A DNA stretch of 64,000 bases from Chitinophaga agri (GCF_010093065.1 NZ_CP048113.1:3782001-3846000); one strand, 5' to 3'; shown: positions 34,822 to 42,718, numbered from the stretch's first letter. Made by a program: numbers and translations. The notes: generated from the letters alone by a model not told the origin.

Positions 34822-35697
34822 ATGGTAAAGTCCACACAGACCATTGCACTGAAATATGCTCATTTTATAGATGCCGCCTACCAGGTGACGGAACAGAGTC
34901 CGCTACAGGAGGAATATCCATATTTTCCGTTAGGTTATTCACTTGTCTATAACATTCACAGAAAGGAAAGTAAAAAGGGGAAAACGTCGCTGATATACAG
35001 TGGTTTTCTGGCTAAAAGTATCTTTTCACCGGATGCACCTACTACTTATGTGCTGGCATTGCGCGGTTCCGATGATTTTCTGAGCTGGGCAGAGACGCTG
35101 GACACCCTGCCAGCCCCTGGGCCATTCGGGAATAACAGTGGCAATGTTGTATCCGGATTCCTGGATATGTTTAACAGTATGACTTTCTCAGAGCCCGGAC
35201 AGGTAAAGCCGAAAGGGTTATTGAAATATATCAGATATAGTATCAACTACACCGACATGCAGTCGGAAGATGATACACAGCCTATGGTTTGTGCCGGGCA
35301 TAGTCTGGGCGCTGCAATGGCAACCTTATTCGCCGCGGGAGACGCCTACACGCTGCATCCATGCCGCTTGTATACCTTCGGTTCCCCCTGCGTGGGCGAC
35401 GCGGCCTTTGTTTCGTTTCACAATTCGCTGATCACGACCAGCGAGCGCTATTACAATCTGCCCGATCTTATCCCTACACTGTTAGATGCATTTGGTTATG
35501 ACCACGTGCACACAGGAATACCCCTTGATTCTCTGGGGTATCCCTCCCTCAGCTGGTTGCCGGATTGTACACATTCCCTCAGAACATACATGTACCTGCT
35601 CGGTGCCGATACCTCGGTACTGGGCGCGAATTGCCTTATCTCCGATATAGACGATGACGTCATGATTAAGAAATTAAGCTTCAGAAGAAGATATTAG
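34822..35697 (+). CDS. Lipase class 3 family protein
   Basis: 291 residues with the class 3 lipase core: VLALRGSDDFLSWAETLDTLPAPGPF, nucleophile GHSLGAAMATLFAAGDA, YTFGSPCVGDAAF, acid in LPDLIPTLLDAFGYDHVHTG and His H near the end. No signal peptide. Cytoplasmic triacylglycerol-lipase-like hydrolase; the true substrate is unknown. Confidence 0.87.
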   Translation: MVKSTQTIALKYAHFIDAAYQVTEQSPLQEEYPYFPLGYSLVYNIHRKESKKGKTSLIYSGFLAKSIFSPDAPTTYVLALRGSDDFLSWAETLDTLPAPGPFGNNSGNVVSGFLDMFNSMTFSEPGQVKPKGLLKYIRYSINYTDMQSEDDTQPMVCAGHSLGAAMATLFAAGDAYTLHPCRLYTFGSPCVGDAAFVSFHNSLITTSERYYNLPDLIPTLLDAFGYDHVHTGIPLDSLGYPSLSWLPDCTHSLRTYMYLLGADTSVLGANCLISDIDDDVMIKKLSFRRRY

Positions 35698-35728
35698 TTC
35701 ACTATGGTTATGTTAATCAGGAAGTAAA

Positions 35729-35762
35729 GCCGCTTCGTTTATACGAGGGGGCCTTTTTCTTT
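35729..35762 (+). terminator. Terminator after the lipase gene
   Basis: A GC-rich stem with wobble pairs (GCC..TCGT / ACGA..GGC around TTAT) is followed by CTTTTTCTTTT. Confidence 0.6.
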
Positions 35763-35839
35763 TAATGGAATTGTACGGAAACGGAAAAACCGCACCTCCT
35801 CATTGTCCCGGTAAAGTCCCAGCTTCTATGTAGTTTGGC

Positions 35840-35872
35840 CGTCGCTAGTTCGTCGCTTGTTCGTCGCTTGTT
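35840..35872. repeat. 11-base tandem repeat, three units
   Basis: CGTCGCTAGTT, CGTCGCTTGTT and CGTCGCTTGTT follow one another directly. The same 11-base unit recurs at 59360-59405, 24 kb away, also between genes. The unit length is not a multiple of three, so it is not a coding repeat. Confidence 0.8.
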
Positions 35873-35949
35873 ATACCCGTCCAGGCCCGGAGACTTTTAC
35901 CCAAAAAAGGAGATGCGGTTGTCTGATATCTATGATTAAGGCAAGTTAC

Positions 35950-36486
35950 TTATGACAATGCAGGTGCTGGAGGGAAATCAACAGGCACATTTGTAATACC
36001 GTGCAGATAGTTAGTGATCATCTTATCACCGATCAGCACTACGATATCTACCAGATTTTCGGTTGTATAACCGGCATCAAAGAACTGATCTACCAATGCG
36101 GCTTCAGGCTTACCGTTATTTTCTACTGCACTCTTCACCAATGTAGCAATAGCATTCAGTTTAGGATCGAAAGAAGCGCCGCCCTTGCGGATCTCAATGA
36201 TCTGCTCATCAGAGAATCCGTTCAGTTTACCAATATAAGTATGTGCCGCCAGACAGTATTCACACTCATTCACCTGGCTAACTACCAGATTCACTACTTC
36301 TTTCTCTTTTGGTTTCAGAGAAGTTTTTGCACCCTGTAATGCAAGGTATGTACCCAGTGCATTTTCAGAATGTGCCATCGTAGCGTACAGGTTAGGCACT
36401 TTGCCGATACCTTTTTTCAGATTGTCAAACAGTACCTGGTTGTTAGCACTTACTTCTTCTCTGGTAGGAACATTGAACGTTTTCAT
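35950..36486 (-). CDS. Carboxymuconolactone decarboxylase / AhpD-like protein
   Basis: 178 residues from ATG 36486 (MKTFNVPTREEVS). The pattern VNLVVSQVNECEYCLAAHTYIGKLNGFSDEQI contains the AhpD-type CxxC-x-x-H motif and its following helices. Members act as alkylhydroperoxidases or carboxymuconolactone decarboxylases; the CxxC suggests a redox role. The same-strand upstream region contains a GGGATA-taac-TATCCC dyad (36613-36628). Confidence 0.9.
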   Translation of the reverse strand: MKTFNVPTREEVSANNQVLFDNLKKGIGKVPNLYATMAHSENALGTYLALQGAKTSLKPKEKEVVNLVVSQVNECEYCLAAHTYIGKLNGFSDEQIIEIRKGGASFDPKLNAIATLVKSAVENNGKPEAALVDQFFDAGYTTENLVDIVVLIGDKMITNYLHGITNVPVDFPPAPALS

Positions 36487-36884
36487 TTTTTTATGATTTG
36501 ATATGTGTGTGTTCGTCGTTATTGACAATGTAAAATTGCATCAAAAGCAGACCGTAAAAAATGGATAGTATTCTCCATGTCTTGTACATTTTTCCCCTAC
36601 CGGATCATGGCTGGGATATAACTATCCCTTCAGTAACGGATAAATGAAGTTATTATAAGAGGATTATAATGGAATAAGGGATCGTTCATGCACCTACCTA
36701 TACATATATATAGGAAGAATAGTACACTAAACAGATGATAATCAACTCAATGAAAAAATACGCTGTATTGTAACCCTGCCCGGCGCCGGTTTTTTTTCAT
36801 AAAAACGGAAAATAATTTTGTCCTGCGCAAAAAAAGTGCGCACATGGCTTTCAACTTTGTATCATCAAACAAAAACAAACGGTC
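36487..36884. promoter_or_regulatory. Divergent promoter region of the CMD gene and rsr
   Basis: Contains a perfect dyad GGGATA-taac-TATCCC (36613-36628), and just upstream of rsr two self-complementary TGCGCA hexamers (36824-36829, 36837-36842) separated by AAAAAAG. Right of them, TGGC (36845-36848) and TTTG (36856-36859) are spaced much like a -24/-12 promoter (GG, 10 bases, TG instead of GC). The same bases give CAACTTTG, a one-mismatch fit to the Bacteroidota -7 element. Which of these is used is open. Confidence 0.45.
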
Positions 36885-38417
36885 ATGAGATTCAACATCC
36901 TTAAAAAAGCAGCACAGGTAACCAATCACGGTGGCGCAAAAGCATACGCGCTGACACCGGAACTGGAGCTGTACAGCACTGTGGTGACAGCTTCTCTTAA
37001 CGACCAGTTTTATGAAAAGGCCGACACAAAGCTGGAACGTATCAGAGAGCTGATTGCTAAAAACGATCCTCAATTCGTCGCAAAGCTTGCCGTATACACG
37101 CGTGAAAAGATGTACATGCGTACAGTGCCGCTGGTATTGACAGTAGAACTTGCGAAACTGCATCAAGGCGACGACCTGGTAGGAAAGCTGACAGGTCGTG
37201 TGATACAGCGTGCAGATGAAATCACTGAGTTACTGGCATACTACACCCTGGCAAATGACAGAGGTGAAACAGTGAAGAAGCTTAATCGCCTGAGTAAGCA
37301 AATACAAAAGGGACTGGTCACTGCGTTCAACAAATTTGACGAATATCAGTTTGCAAAATACAACCGTAAAACCGCTATCACCCTGAAAGATGCGCTGTTC
37401 ATTGTGCATCCGAAAGCAAAGGATGAGACACAGCAGGCATTATTCAACAAGATAGTGAACAACGAGTTATCAACACCTTACACATGGGAAACTGAGTTGT
37501 CAGCGGCCGGACAATACACATACAAGGATGAACTGCAAAAGGCAGAAGCATTCAAAGCGGTGTGGACACAACTGATAGAAAGCGGAAAACTGGGTTACAT
37601 GGCAGCATTACGTAACCTGCGCAATATGCTGCAATATGGTGTAACAGCTGCGTATATGCTAAAGGTGGCGCGTATGCTGTCAGACAGAGAAGCGATCATG
37701 AAGGCGAAGCAATTTCCTTTCCGTTATCTGGCTGCATACAGAGAGATAAAAGATTTAAAGCACAGCTGTTTGCCTGATATCAGAAATGCCATTGAGGCAG
37801 CCCTGCAAACCAGTGTTTCCACCCTGAAAGGATTTGATAGTGACACCCGTGTGGTGATCGCATGTGACGTATCAGGTTCCATGCAACAACCGATCTCTCC
37901 AAAGAGCAAAGTGTTGCTGTATGATATCGGTCTGCTATTGGGTATGCTGTTAAAGCACAGATGTAAAAACGTAGTCTCCGGTATGTTTGGTGACACCTGG
38001 AAAATAGTTGATATGTCTTCGGATAAGATCTTAAGTAACGTAGACGAATTCTACCGCAGGGAAGGGGAAGTGGGTTACGCCACCAACGGATTCCTGGTAC
38101 TGGAAGATCTGATCAAAAGAAAACAGGTTGCTGATAAGATCATGCTGTTCACTGACGGGCAGTTGTGGGATAGTACGACCAACAACAATGCCGCAGCGAA
38201 CGCTATATCAGCAAAATGGACATGGTATAAGCAGCATGTAGCGCCTGATGCGAAGCTGTATCTGTTCAATCTGGCGGGTTACAATACGGTACCGCTGGAC
38301 GTACGTCAGGACGATGTTTACCTCATTGCGGGATGGAGTGATAAGATCTTCGGAATACTGGATGCGATTGAAAGAGGAAGCGACGCCGTTACTGAGATAG
38401 CCGGCCTTTCTTTCTAA
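36885..38417 (+). CDS. rsr: Ro60/Rsr-like TROVE-vWA protein
   Basis: 510 residues. The first two thirds are a TROVE domain of stacked helical repeats (FVAKLAVYTREKMYMRTVPLVLTVELAKLH, LGYMAALRNLRNML, FPFRYLAAYREI), the ring that binds Y RNAs and misfolded RNAs in the animal autoantigen Ro60 and bacterial Rsr. The last third is a vWA domain with MIDAS DVSGS at residues 328-332 and MLFTDGQLWD. The position next to four Y-RNA-like genes agrees. Bacterial Rsr helps RNA maturation and decay, often with 3' exonucleases such as PNPase. No RtcA/RtcB genes are in the window. Confidence 0.93.
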   Translation: MRFNILKKAAQVTNHGGAKAYALTPELELYSTVVTASLNDQFYEKADTKLERIRELIAKNDPQFVAKLAVYTREKMYMRTVPLVLTVELAKLHQGDDLVGKLTGRVIQRADEITELLAYYTLANDRGETVKKLNRLSKQIQKGLVTAFNKFDEYQFAKYNRKTAITLKDALFIVHPKAKDETQQALFNKIVNNELSTPYTWETELSAAGQYTYKDELQKAEAFKAVWTQLIESGKLGYMAALRNLRNMLQYGVTAAYMLKVARMLSDREAIMKAKQFPFRYLAAYREIKDLKHSCLPDIRNAIEAALQTSVSTLKGFDSDTRVVIACDVSGSMQQPISPKSKVLLYDIGLLLGMLLKHRCKNVVSGMFGDTWKIVDMSSDKILSNVDEFYRREGEVGYATNGFLVLEDLIKRKQVADKIMLFTDGQLWDSTTNNNAAANAISAKWTWYKQHVAPDAKLYLFNLAGYNTVPLDVRQDDVYLIAGWSDKIFGILDAIERGSDAVTEIAGLSF

Positions 38418-38445
38418 GGATTCATTTTTTGTTCACCTCATTTTT

Positions 38446-38474
38446 ACATCCCTCCAAAAGGGAGGGATGTTTTT
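38446..38474 (+). terminator. Terminator-like hairpin between rsr and the Y RNA array
   Basis: Perfect 10-base stem ACATCCCTCC (38446-38455) with GGAGGGATGT (38461-38470) around AAAAG, followed by TTTT. It separates the rsr mRNA from the RNA genes, which may therefore be transcribed by read-through or by a promoter downstream of it. Confidence 0.8.
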
Positions 38475-38483
38475 AAAATATTG

Positions 38484-38629
38484 CAGGACCAAGGTGTCGT
38501 TGATAAGTCTTACTTCGTAGGGAATACGAGTGTGCGGGTGCAATTCCCGCTCCGCTGCCGGCGGATGGCGTAATCAGTAGCGCGCGTATATAGAAAGGGC
38601 TTATTATTTATTACCCGGCAACGGTCCTG
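38484..38629 (+). ncRNA. Y RNA-like gene 1, with permuted tRNA-like module
   Basis: The ends pair (CAGGACC 38484-38490 with GGTCCTG 38623-38629), then GTTG with CAAC, then ATAAG with CTTAT, as in a Y RNA stem. The 5' arm carries the conserved GTGTCGTTG...TTACTTCG (38494-38517). The centre holds a tRNA-like module in the order T-arm GCGGG-TGCAATT-CCCGC (38534-38550), acceptor hairpin TCCGC-tgccg-GCGGA (38551-38565), then a D-arm TGGCGTAATCAGTAGCGC. The T-loop has G at the place of T55, unlike units 3 and 4. It probably binds the Rsr protein encoded just upstream. Confidence 0.85.
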
Positions 38630-38638
38630 TATGCATAA

Positions 38639-38718
38639 CAGCTACAAGTGTCGTAGAAAGGTGTTACTTCTCTGTCAGGAAAACAAGCACACACTTTTCG
38701 CTTATTACCTAAGGGCTG
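38639..38718 (+). ncRNA. Y RNA-like gene 2, minimal form
   Basis: About 80 bases, lying 9 bases after unit 1. The ends pair through CAGCT / GGCTG. The 5' arm has the same conserved GTGTCGTAG...TTACTTCT (38648-38671) and the 3' arm the conserved ATTACC (38704-38709). AAAG pairs with CTTT inside. No T-arm or D-arm is present; the centre is an A-rich loop. Its size and layout recall the short animal Y RNAs. Confidence 0.7.
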
Positions 38719-38737
38719 ATTATGTCTGTACTTTTAT

Positions 38738-38894
38738 AAAAAACGAGTGTCGTAGGGAAGTAATACTTCGACTCCAAATCGACAAATAATCTGCTACGGG
38801 GGTTCGAGTCCCTCTCCGCTGAAAGGCGGATGGTCGAGGTGGTTAGGCGCAGATGGAAAACAACATTATTTTCCGCCTGTTACCTCGTTTTTTT
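38738..38894 (+). ncRNA. Y RNA-like gene 3, with permuted tRNA-like module
   Basis: A 10-base closing stem AAAAAACGAG (38738-38747) with CTCGTTTTTT (38884-38893) ends in a T-run. The 5' arm has GTGTCGTAG...TACTTCG (38747-38770), the 3' arm GTTACC. Inner stem GGAAGTAAT pairs with ATTATTTTCC. The tRNA-like module is T-arm GGGGG-TTCGAGT-CCCTC (38798-38814, canonical T-loop), acceptor hairpin TCCGC-tgaaag-GCGGA (38815-38830) and D-arm TGGTCGAGGTGGTTAGGCGC. The closing stem plus T-run also makes an intrinsic terminator. Confidence 0.88.
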
Positions 38895-38904
38895 ATTTTC
38901 TTAA

Positions 38905-39058
38905 GGCAGGTGTCGTAGGAAAGCGTTACTTCGCAGGATCTGAAGGCTAGGGGTTCGAATCCTCTCCTGTTTCAACCATGTTGGACAGGTAGCTCAACCT
39001 GGATAGAGCATCAGGCAAAACAGTCGCTTCCGTATTGTTACCCTGCCTGCATTTTTTT
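38905..39058 (+). ncRNA. Y RNA-like gene 4, with permuted tRNA-like module
   Basis: Closing stem GGCAGG (38905-38910) with CCTGCC (39042-39047), followed by a run of seven T. Conserved 5' arm GTGTCGTAGGAAAGCGTTACTTCG (38910-38933, in two parts of 12), 3' arm GTTACC, inner stem GGAAAGCG with CGCTTCC. The module has T-arm AGGGG-TTCGAAT-CCTCT, a longer acceptor hairpin starting CCTGT and closing ACAGG with a CAAC-cat-GTTG tip, and an almost perfect D-arm TAGCTCAACCTGGATAGAGCA with the GG pair. It is the most tRNA-like of the four. Confidence 0.9.
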
Positions 39059-39100
39059 ATGTGTTTATTGGACTTAAACTTGTTTTCATTCTATGATGAC

Positions 39101-39134
39101 AGCGGGAGAAATATTTATTTCTTCCGCTTTTTTT
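39101..39134 (+). terminator. Strong terminator after the Y RNA array
   Basis: Stem AGCGGGAGAAAT (39101-39112) with ATTTCTTCCGCT (one G-U pair), followed by TTTTTTTT. It closes the array some 50 bases after unit 4. Confidence 0.9.
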
Positions 39135-39588
39135 TCATTTATGTTATCCACATTTTTCACTACGCACGATGAATGCGTAATGCTCCTGTATCTTTGTTAT
39201 GTAAACAAGACGGTCAAACACACGAAACACCTGTCCTATTGAATATAAACCCGCCGGGAAGGAGATGAACCCCTCTTTCAGGCAATTAAAAATCAATCTT
39301 GTAATGCATAAAACTTTGGTTATGTAAGTACTGTTTTTCTCAAAGAACCATGATACCATCTTATTTAGCAATACGCTTTTGACTATGTAATACGAATCCC
39401 ATGGCGCCTGCAGCTGGCATACGCAGACAGGCGCCAACTTTCAAACGTTTTTATCCGGATACTGCGTAAGACGCAGCATTCATATCACTTACGAAAAGCG
39501 ATCGTCGTAACACGGGCTTTTGTGTGCATAGGTGAGACGACAACTATGCAAATAATATAGCCACATCTTTTAACTTTTTTAATACACT
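39135..39588. other. 454-base region with no clear gene
   Basis: Between the array terminator and the next hypothetical gene. A minus-strand frame of 97 codons (39144-39437) has poor protein character and is not called. There are no further copies of the GTGTCGT arm. The promoter of the next gene presumably lies at its right end. Confidence 0.45.
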
Positions 39589-40101
39589 ATGCTGAAATCA
39601 AGAATCAATCAATTTGTTGCAACCTATTTTAACAATGGTAATCCCGGTTATTTATCGAGGCCCGGTCAACTGGCATCCGGTGGTTCTATTACAACCGTTG
39701 CGACAATTGATAACAGAGAGCTGAAAAACACAGATGGTTTATTGGAATTGTCCGGTTTTGGTTCTGTGGATAATATCGATCCATTATCCACGTCAGCTGA
39801 TGACCTGGTAATGATTTTCGGAGATGAAAAAGATCAGCATCAGGAGCTGGTGCTGTTTGACCAGGCGTTCAACAGCAGCAATGTAACATTCAGAATAGAC
39901 ATGCAGCTGCATTATGCTGTTATTTCATACGAAGGCATCTGTACTATCAGCTTTTCAACAGGTGAAGTGAAGACTTTCTATGTGTATATACCCGATGTTG
40001 GAGAGAATAATTTCACTGCTATCCGCTTTAAGAATACAAAGCGTTCAAATAGCGATGTACAAACAATTATCAGGGCATTCAATGTAGTGCTCGTGCGTTA
40101 A
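39589..40101 (+). CDS. Hypothetical protein, 170 residues
   Basis: Not recognised. Soluble, no signal peptide, beta-rich (LLELSGFGSVDNIDPLSTSADDLVMIFGDE, VTFRIDMQLHYAVISYEGICTISFSTGEVKTFYVYIPD). Its place right after the rsr-Y RNA locus, on the same strand but behind a strong terminator, does not establish a link. Confidence 0.65.
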   Translation: MLKSRINQFVATYFNNGNPGYLSRPGQLASGGSITTVATIDNRELKNTDGLLELSGFGSVDNIDPLSTSADDLVMIFGDEKDQHQELVLFDQAFNSSNVTFRIDMQLHYAVISYEGICTISFSTGEVKTFYVYIPDVGENNFTAIRFKNTKRSNSDVQTIIRAFNVVLVR

Positions 40102-40304
40102 CTCATCCATCATTTCGTTAGGAGCCGCGGTCTCCGTCAGTGCATAGTGGCAAGGCGCCTGCTGCTTGCACTGATCTTACCCCAAACCCCTGCTATGGCC
40201 TTTTACATAACCTATGCCGGCCTTGCTTCCATTATTGTTTTCCCTATATAGTGTTTCAGTCTGGTCTTTGCGGCGCCAGGCTGAACACGTTTTTATACCC
40301 CTGC

Positions 40305-41549
40305 CTAACGCAGATACCGCAATCTGATCACATGTAACACCCGCAGCCAGTGATTAATCCCTCTCTGATGCAGCATAAATGCCAGCACGATCAGGATACC
40401 CATAATGCCTTCAGCAAATACCACTACCCCAACGCCGAAATAGTGTGCCAGATACCCTATCACCAGGCTACCGATCGGCAGCATCCCCTGGTAAGACATG
40501 ATATAATAACTCAGTGTTCTGGCCCTCATTTCTGAAGAAGCATGCGTTTGCAGATAAGTATTGATCGCGGAGTTCTGGATCATTAATCCACCACCAGTAG
40601 CAGCCGTTGCCAGTAACGCAAATACGATAGAAGAAGACACCGCTAAACCGAGGAGGGCTACAGCGAAAACAGTACTCGATACTATCGTCAGCCGCATCAG
40701 ATCGTGCCCTGGTTTTAATGTCGCCATAAACACCGCACCAAACAACGCACCTAAACCCGCAGCACTTTCAAACCAGCTGAATGTGGTCGCATCACCATGA
40801 AAAACATCTTTTGCAAATACGGGCAACAGGGTGGTATATGGAATGACCAGCAGACTGGAAGCTGCCAGCAGTAGTATCAGCGAAGAGAGATCGGGAGAAT
40901 CTTTCAGGTATTCATATCCTTTACGCAGGTCGGCCCATATATTCACCTCTGAACGGGATGCGGGGATCAGCGTCAGCTTCATCATCAGCAAACAACAGAT
41001 CACTGCTATAAAGCTTAGGAAGTTGATCAGGAAACACACATCTTCACCGAATGAGCTCAGTATAATACCTGCCAGTGCCGGCCCTACTAACCGGGCAGCG
41101 TTAAAGGCGGAGGAGTTCAGCGCGATCGCATTGGGGAGATCTTCTTTATTATCCACCAGGTCGACCATCAGGGCCTGCCGGGCAGTTGTATCAAATGCAT
41201 TAATTAAACCCTGTAGGAGACTTAATGCGGCAATCCAGACCATATTATAGTAGTTCAGCCAGATCATGGCAGCCAGCACCCCCGCCTGGACCATGAGGCC
41301 TACCTGGGTGACCATCACCACCCTGAACTTATTATGTCGGTCTATAAAGCTACCGGCAAAGGGAGCCAGTACCAGGGAAGGTATCAGACTGAGGAAAGTC
41401 ACCAGTCCAAGCAGGAAGGCCGAGCCTGTGATGCGGTATACCAGCCAGCTGATAGCGACCCGCTGCATCCATGTGCCTATGAGAGAAATGGCTTGTCCAA
41501 TAAAGTGAAGTCTGAAGTTATGGTGTTTTAATGAACGAAATATTGACAT
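40305..41549 (-). CDS. MFS transporter, MFS_3/EntS-like
   Basis: 414 residues with about 12 membrane segments. The N-terminal MSIFRSLKHHNFRLHFIGQAISLIGTWMQRVAISWLVYRITGSAFLLGLV and DRHNKFRVVMVTQ loop fit the MFS_3 exporter subfamily (EntS-like and macrolide/other drug exporters). It is divergent from a MarR gene with mirrored operator sites between them, so it is probably a repressed exporter. Confidence 0.92.
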   Translation of the reverse strand: MSIFRSLKHHNFRLHFIGQAISLIGTWMQRVAISWLVYRITGSAFLLGLVTFLSLIPSLVLAPFAGSFIDRHNKFRVVMVTQVGLMVQAGVLAAMIWLNYYNMVWIAALSLLQGLINAFDTTARQALMVDLVDNKEDLPNAIALNSSAFNAARLVGPALAGIILSSFGEDVCFLINFLSFIAVICCLLMMKLTLIPASRSEVNIWADLRKGYEYLKDSPDLSSLILLLAASSLLVIPYTTLLPVFAKDVFHGDATTFSWFESAAGLGALFGAVFMATLKPGHDLMRLTIVSSTVFAVALLGLAVSSSIVFALLATAATGGGLMIQNSAINTYLQTHASSEMRARTLSYYIMSYQGMLPIGSLVIGYLAHYFGVGVVVFAEGIMGILIVLAFMLHQRGINHWLRVLHVIRLRYLR

Positions 41550-41569
41550 ATTTAATAAAGAAAATTAAT

Positions 41570-41775
41570 AAAGTTACTTTACAAAAGTACGAATTAATTA
41601 GGAATTAGGAACTGGCAATCGGGAAATTAATGCCTAAAGAGCCTGCCATTAATATACTCAACAGATACAAAAGGTCATCCGGTGGCTCAAGCACATCGAT
41701 ATGCTATTTTATTTCCCTTCATTACAGCCCATTCCTAATTCTTAATTTCTAATTCCTAATTAATAAAGTAACTTT
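41570..41775. promoter_or_regulatory. Mirrored MarR-type operators
   Basis: AAAGTTACTTT (41570-41580) faces the MFS gene and AAAGTAACTTT (41765-41775) faces the MarR gene: the same palindromic 11-mer next to each promoter. Next to each lies a 16-base inverted copy of CTAATTCCTAATTAAT (left about 41592-41607, right about 41747-41762). TAACTTTG (41769-41776) is an exact -7 element for marR, so the right operator covers the promoter. Confidence 0.75.
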
Positions 41776-41793
41776 GCCATTTGATTCTGTATT

Positions 41794-42237
41794 ATGTCCG
41801 CAAACACTTCGCACACTTATGAAGTAGCCGCTTCCCTACGCAGTACGGTCACCCGCCTGGTAAGGCAGCTACGCAAACAAAATATCAGCTCCGATTTCTC
41901 TAACGCAGAGTTGCTGACAATGGGCCTGTTAGACCAGCATGGCAAATTGCTTCCTTCTGCCCTGGCGGAAATGGAGCGCATCTCGGCACAGGCCATTTCC
42001 CAGATACTCAACCGGCTGGAAGAGGTCGGGTGTGTAAACCGGGTCATGGATGAGACAGATAAGCGGAAATCGGTGGTTTCACTAACGGAGAAAGGCACAC
42101 AACACCTGATTGAAAACAGGAGAATTAAGGAAGAATGGCTGGTGAAGGCGATGGACAAGCTGTTTTCCGCCGAGGAACTGGCACTGATAGAAGCATTCCT
42201 GCCCCTCCTGCAGCGACTTGCCGAATACAATGGTTAA
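41794..42237 (+). CDS. MarR-family regulator
   Basis: 147 residues with the winged HTH (LDQHGKLLPSALAEMERISAQAISQILNRLEEVGCVNRVMDETDKRKSVVSLTEKG). It is divergent from the MFS exporter and overlaps the following OsmC-family gene by 8 bases, so it probably controls both, sensing a toxic compound or peroxide. No obvious Cys sensor of the OhrR type (no early Cys) is visible. Confidence 0.92.
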   Translation: MSANTSHTYEVAASLRSTVTRLVRQLRKQNISSDFSNAELLTMGLLDQHGKLLPSALAEMERISAQAISQILNRLEEVGCVNRVMDETDKRKSVVSLTEKGTQHLIENRRIKEEWLVKAMDKLFSAEELALIEAFLPLLQRLAEYNG

Positions 42238-42718
42238 AACGATACTACATATGAAAGGCACCCACCACTATGCGATGACCACCCGCTGGACTGGCAATAC
42301 TGGCTCCGGAACTACTGGTTATCAGTCTTATGAACGCAGTCACGTATTACAGGTATCCGGCAAACCAGACATTCCCGGCTCCTCCGATCCTGCCTTCCGC
42401 GGCGACAAGACCCGTTACAATCCGGAAGAAATGCTCGTAGGTTCACTCTCCTCCTGTCATATGCTGTGGTACCTGCATCTTTGCTCGGTCGCGGGGATTG
42501 TGGTAACAGATTATATTGACCATGCTACAGGTACAATGGTAGAAACAGCTGATGGCGGAGGATACTTTTCAGAAGTGACCCTCCACCCGGAGGTCACTAT
42601 TACCGATCCCGCCATGATTGACCAGGCCAATGCGCTGCATGGAAAAGCCAACGAGTTATGCTTCATTGCGAACTCCGTAAAGTTCCCGGTACATCACCAG
42701 GCGACCTGCAAAGCATAA
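42230..42718 (+). CDS. OsmC-family protein
   Basis: 162 residues from the ATG at 42230, which overlaps the marR stop (ATGGTTAA), a sign of translational coupling. OsmC motifs LSSCHMLWYLHLCSVAG and NELCFIANSVKFPVHH carry conserved Cys residues. Organic hydroperoxide reduction is the likely role, in the same operon as a MarR regulator, a typical pairing (ohr-ohrR type). Confidence 0.9.
   Translation: MVKTILHMKGTHHYAMTTRWTGNTGSGTTGYQSYERSHVLQVSGKPDIPGSSDPAFRGDKTRYNPEEMLVGSLSSCHMLWYLHLCSVAGIVVTDYIDHATGTMVETADGGGYFSEVTLHPEVTITDPAMIDQANALHGKANELCFIANSVKFPVHHQATCKA

Noticed and set aside
35840..35872. CRISPR-like short repeats
   Set aside because: Units of 11 bases follow one another without spacers, so this is a tandem repeat and not a CRISPR array. 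No cas genes are present.
36765..36800. GTATTGTAACCCTGCC upstream of rsr looks like the 3' arm of Y RNA unit 4, suggesting a fifth Y RNA
   Set aside because: No matching GTGTCGT arm or closing partner lies within 250 bases on either strand, and what follows is only a small CGGCGCCG palindrome with T-run. Probably chance.
39144..39437. Minus-strand frame of 97 codons after the Y RNA array
   Set aside because: Amino-acid composition and lack of homologous motifs do not support a protein; it lies in the transcript-termination region.
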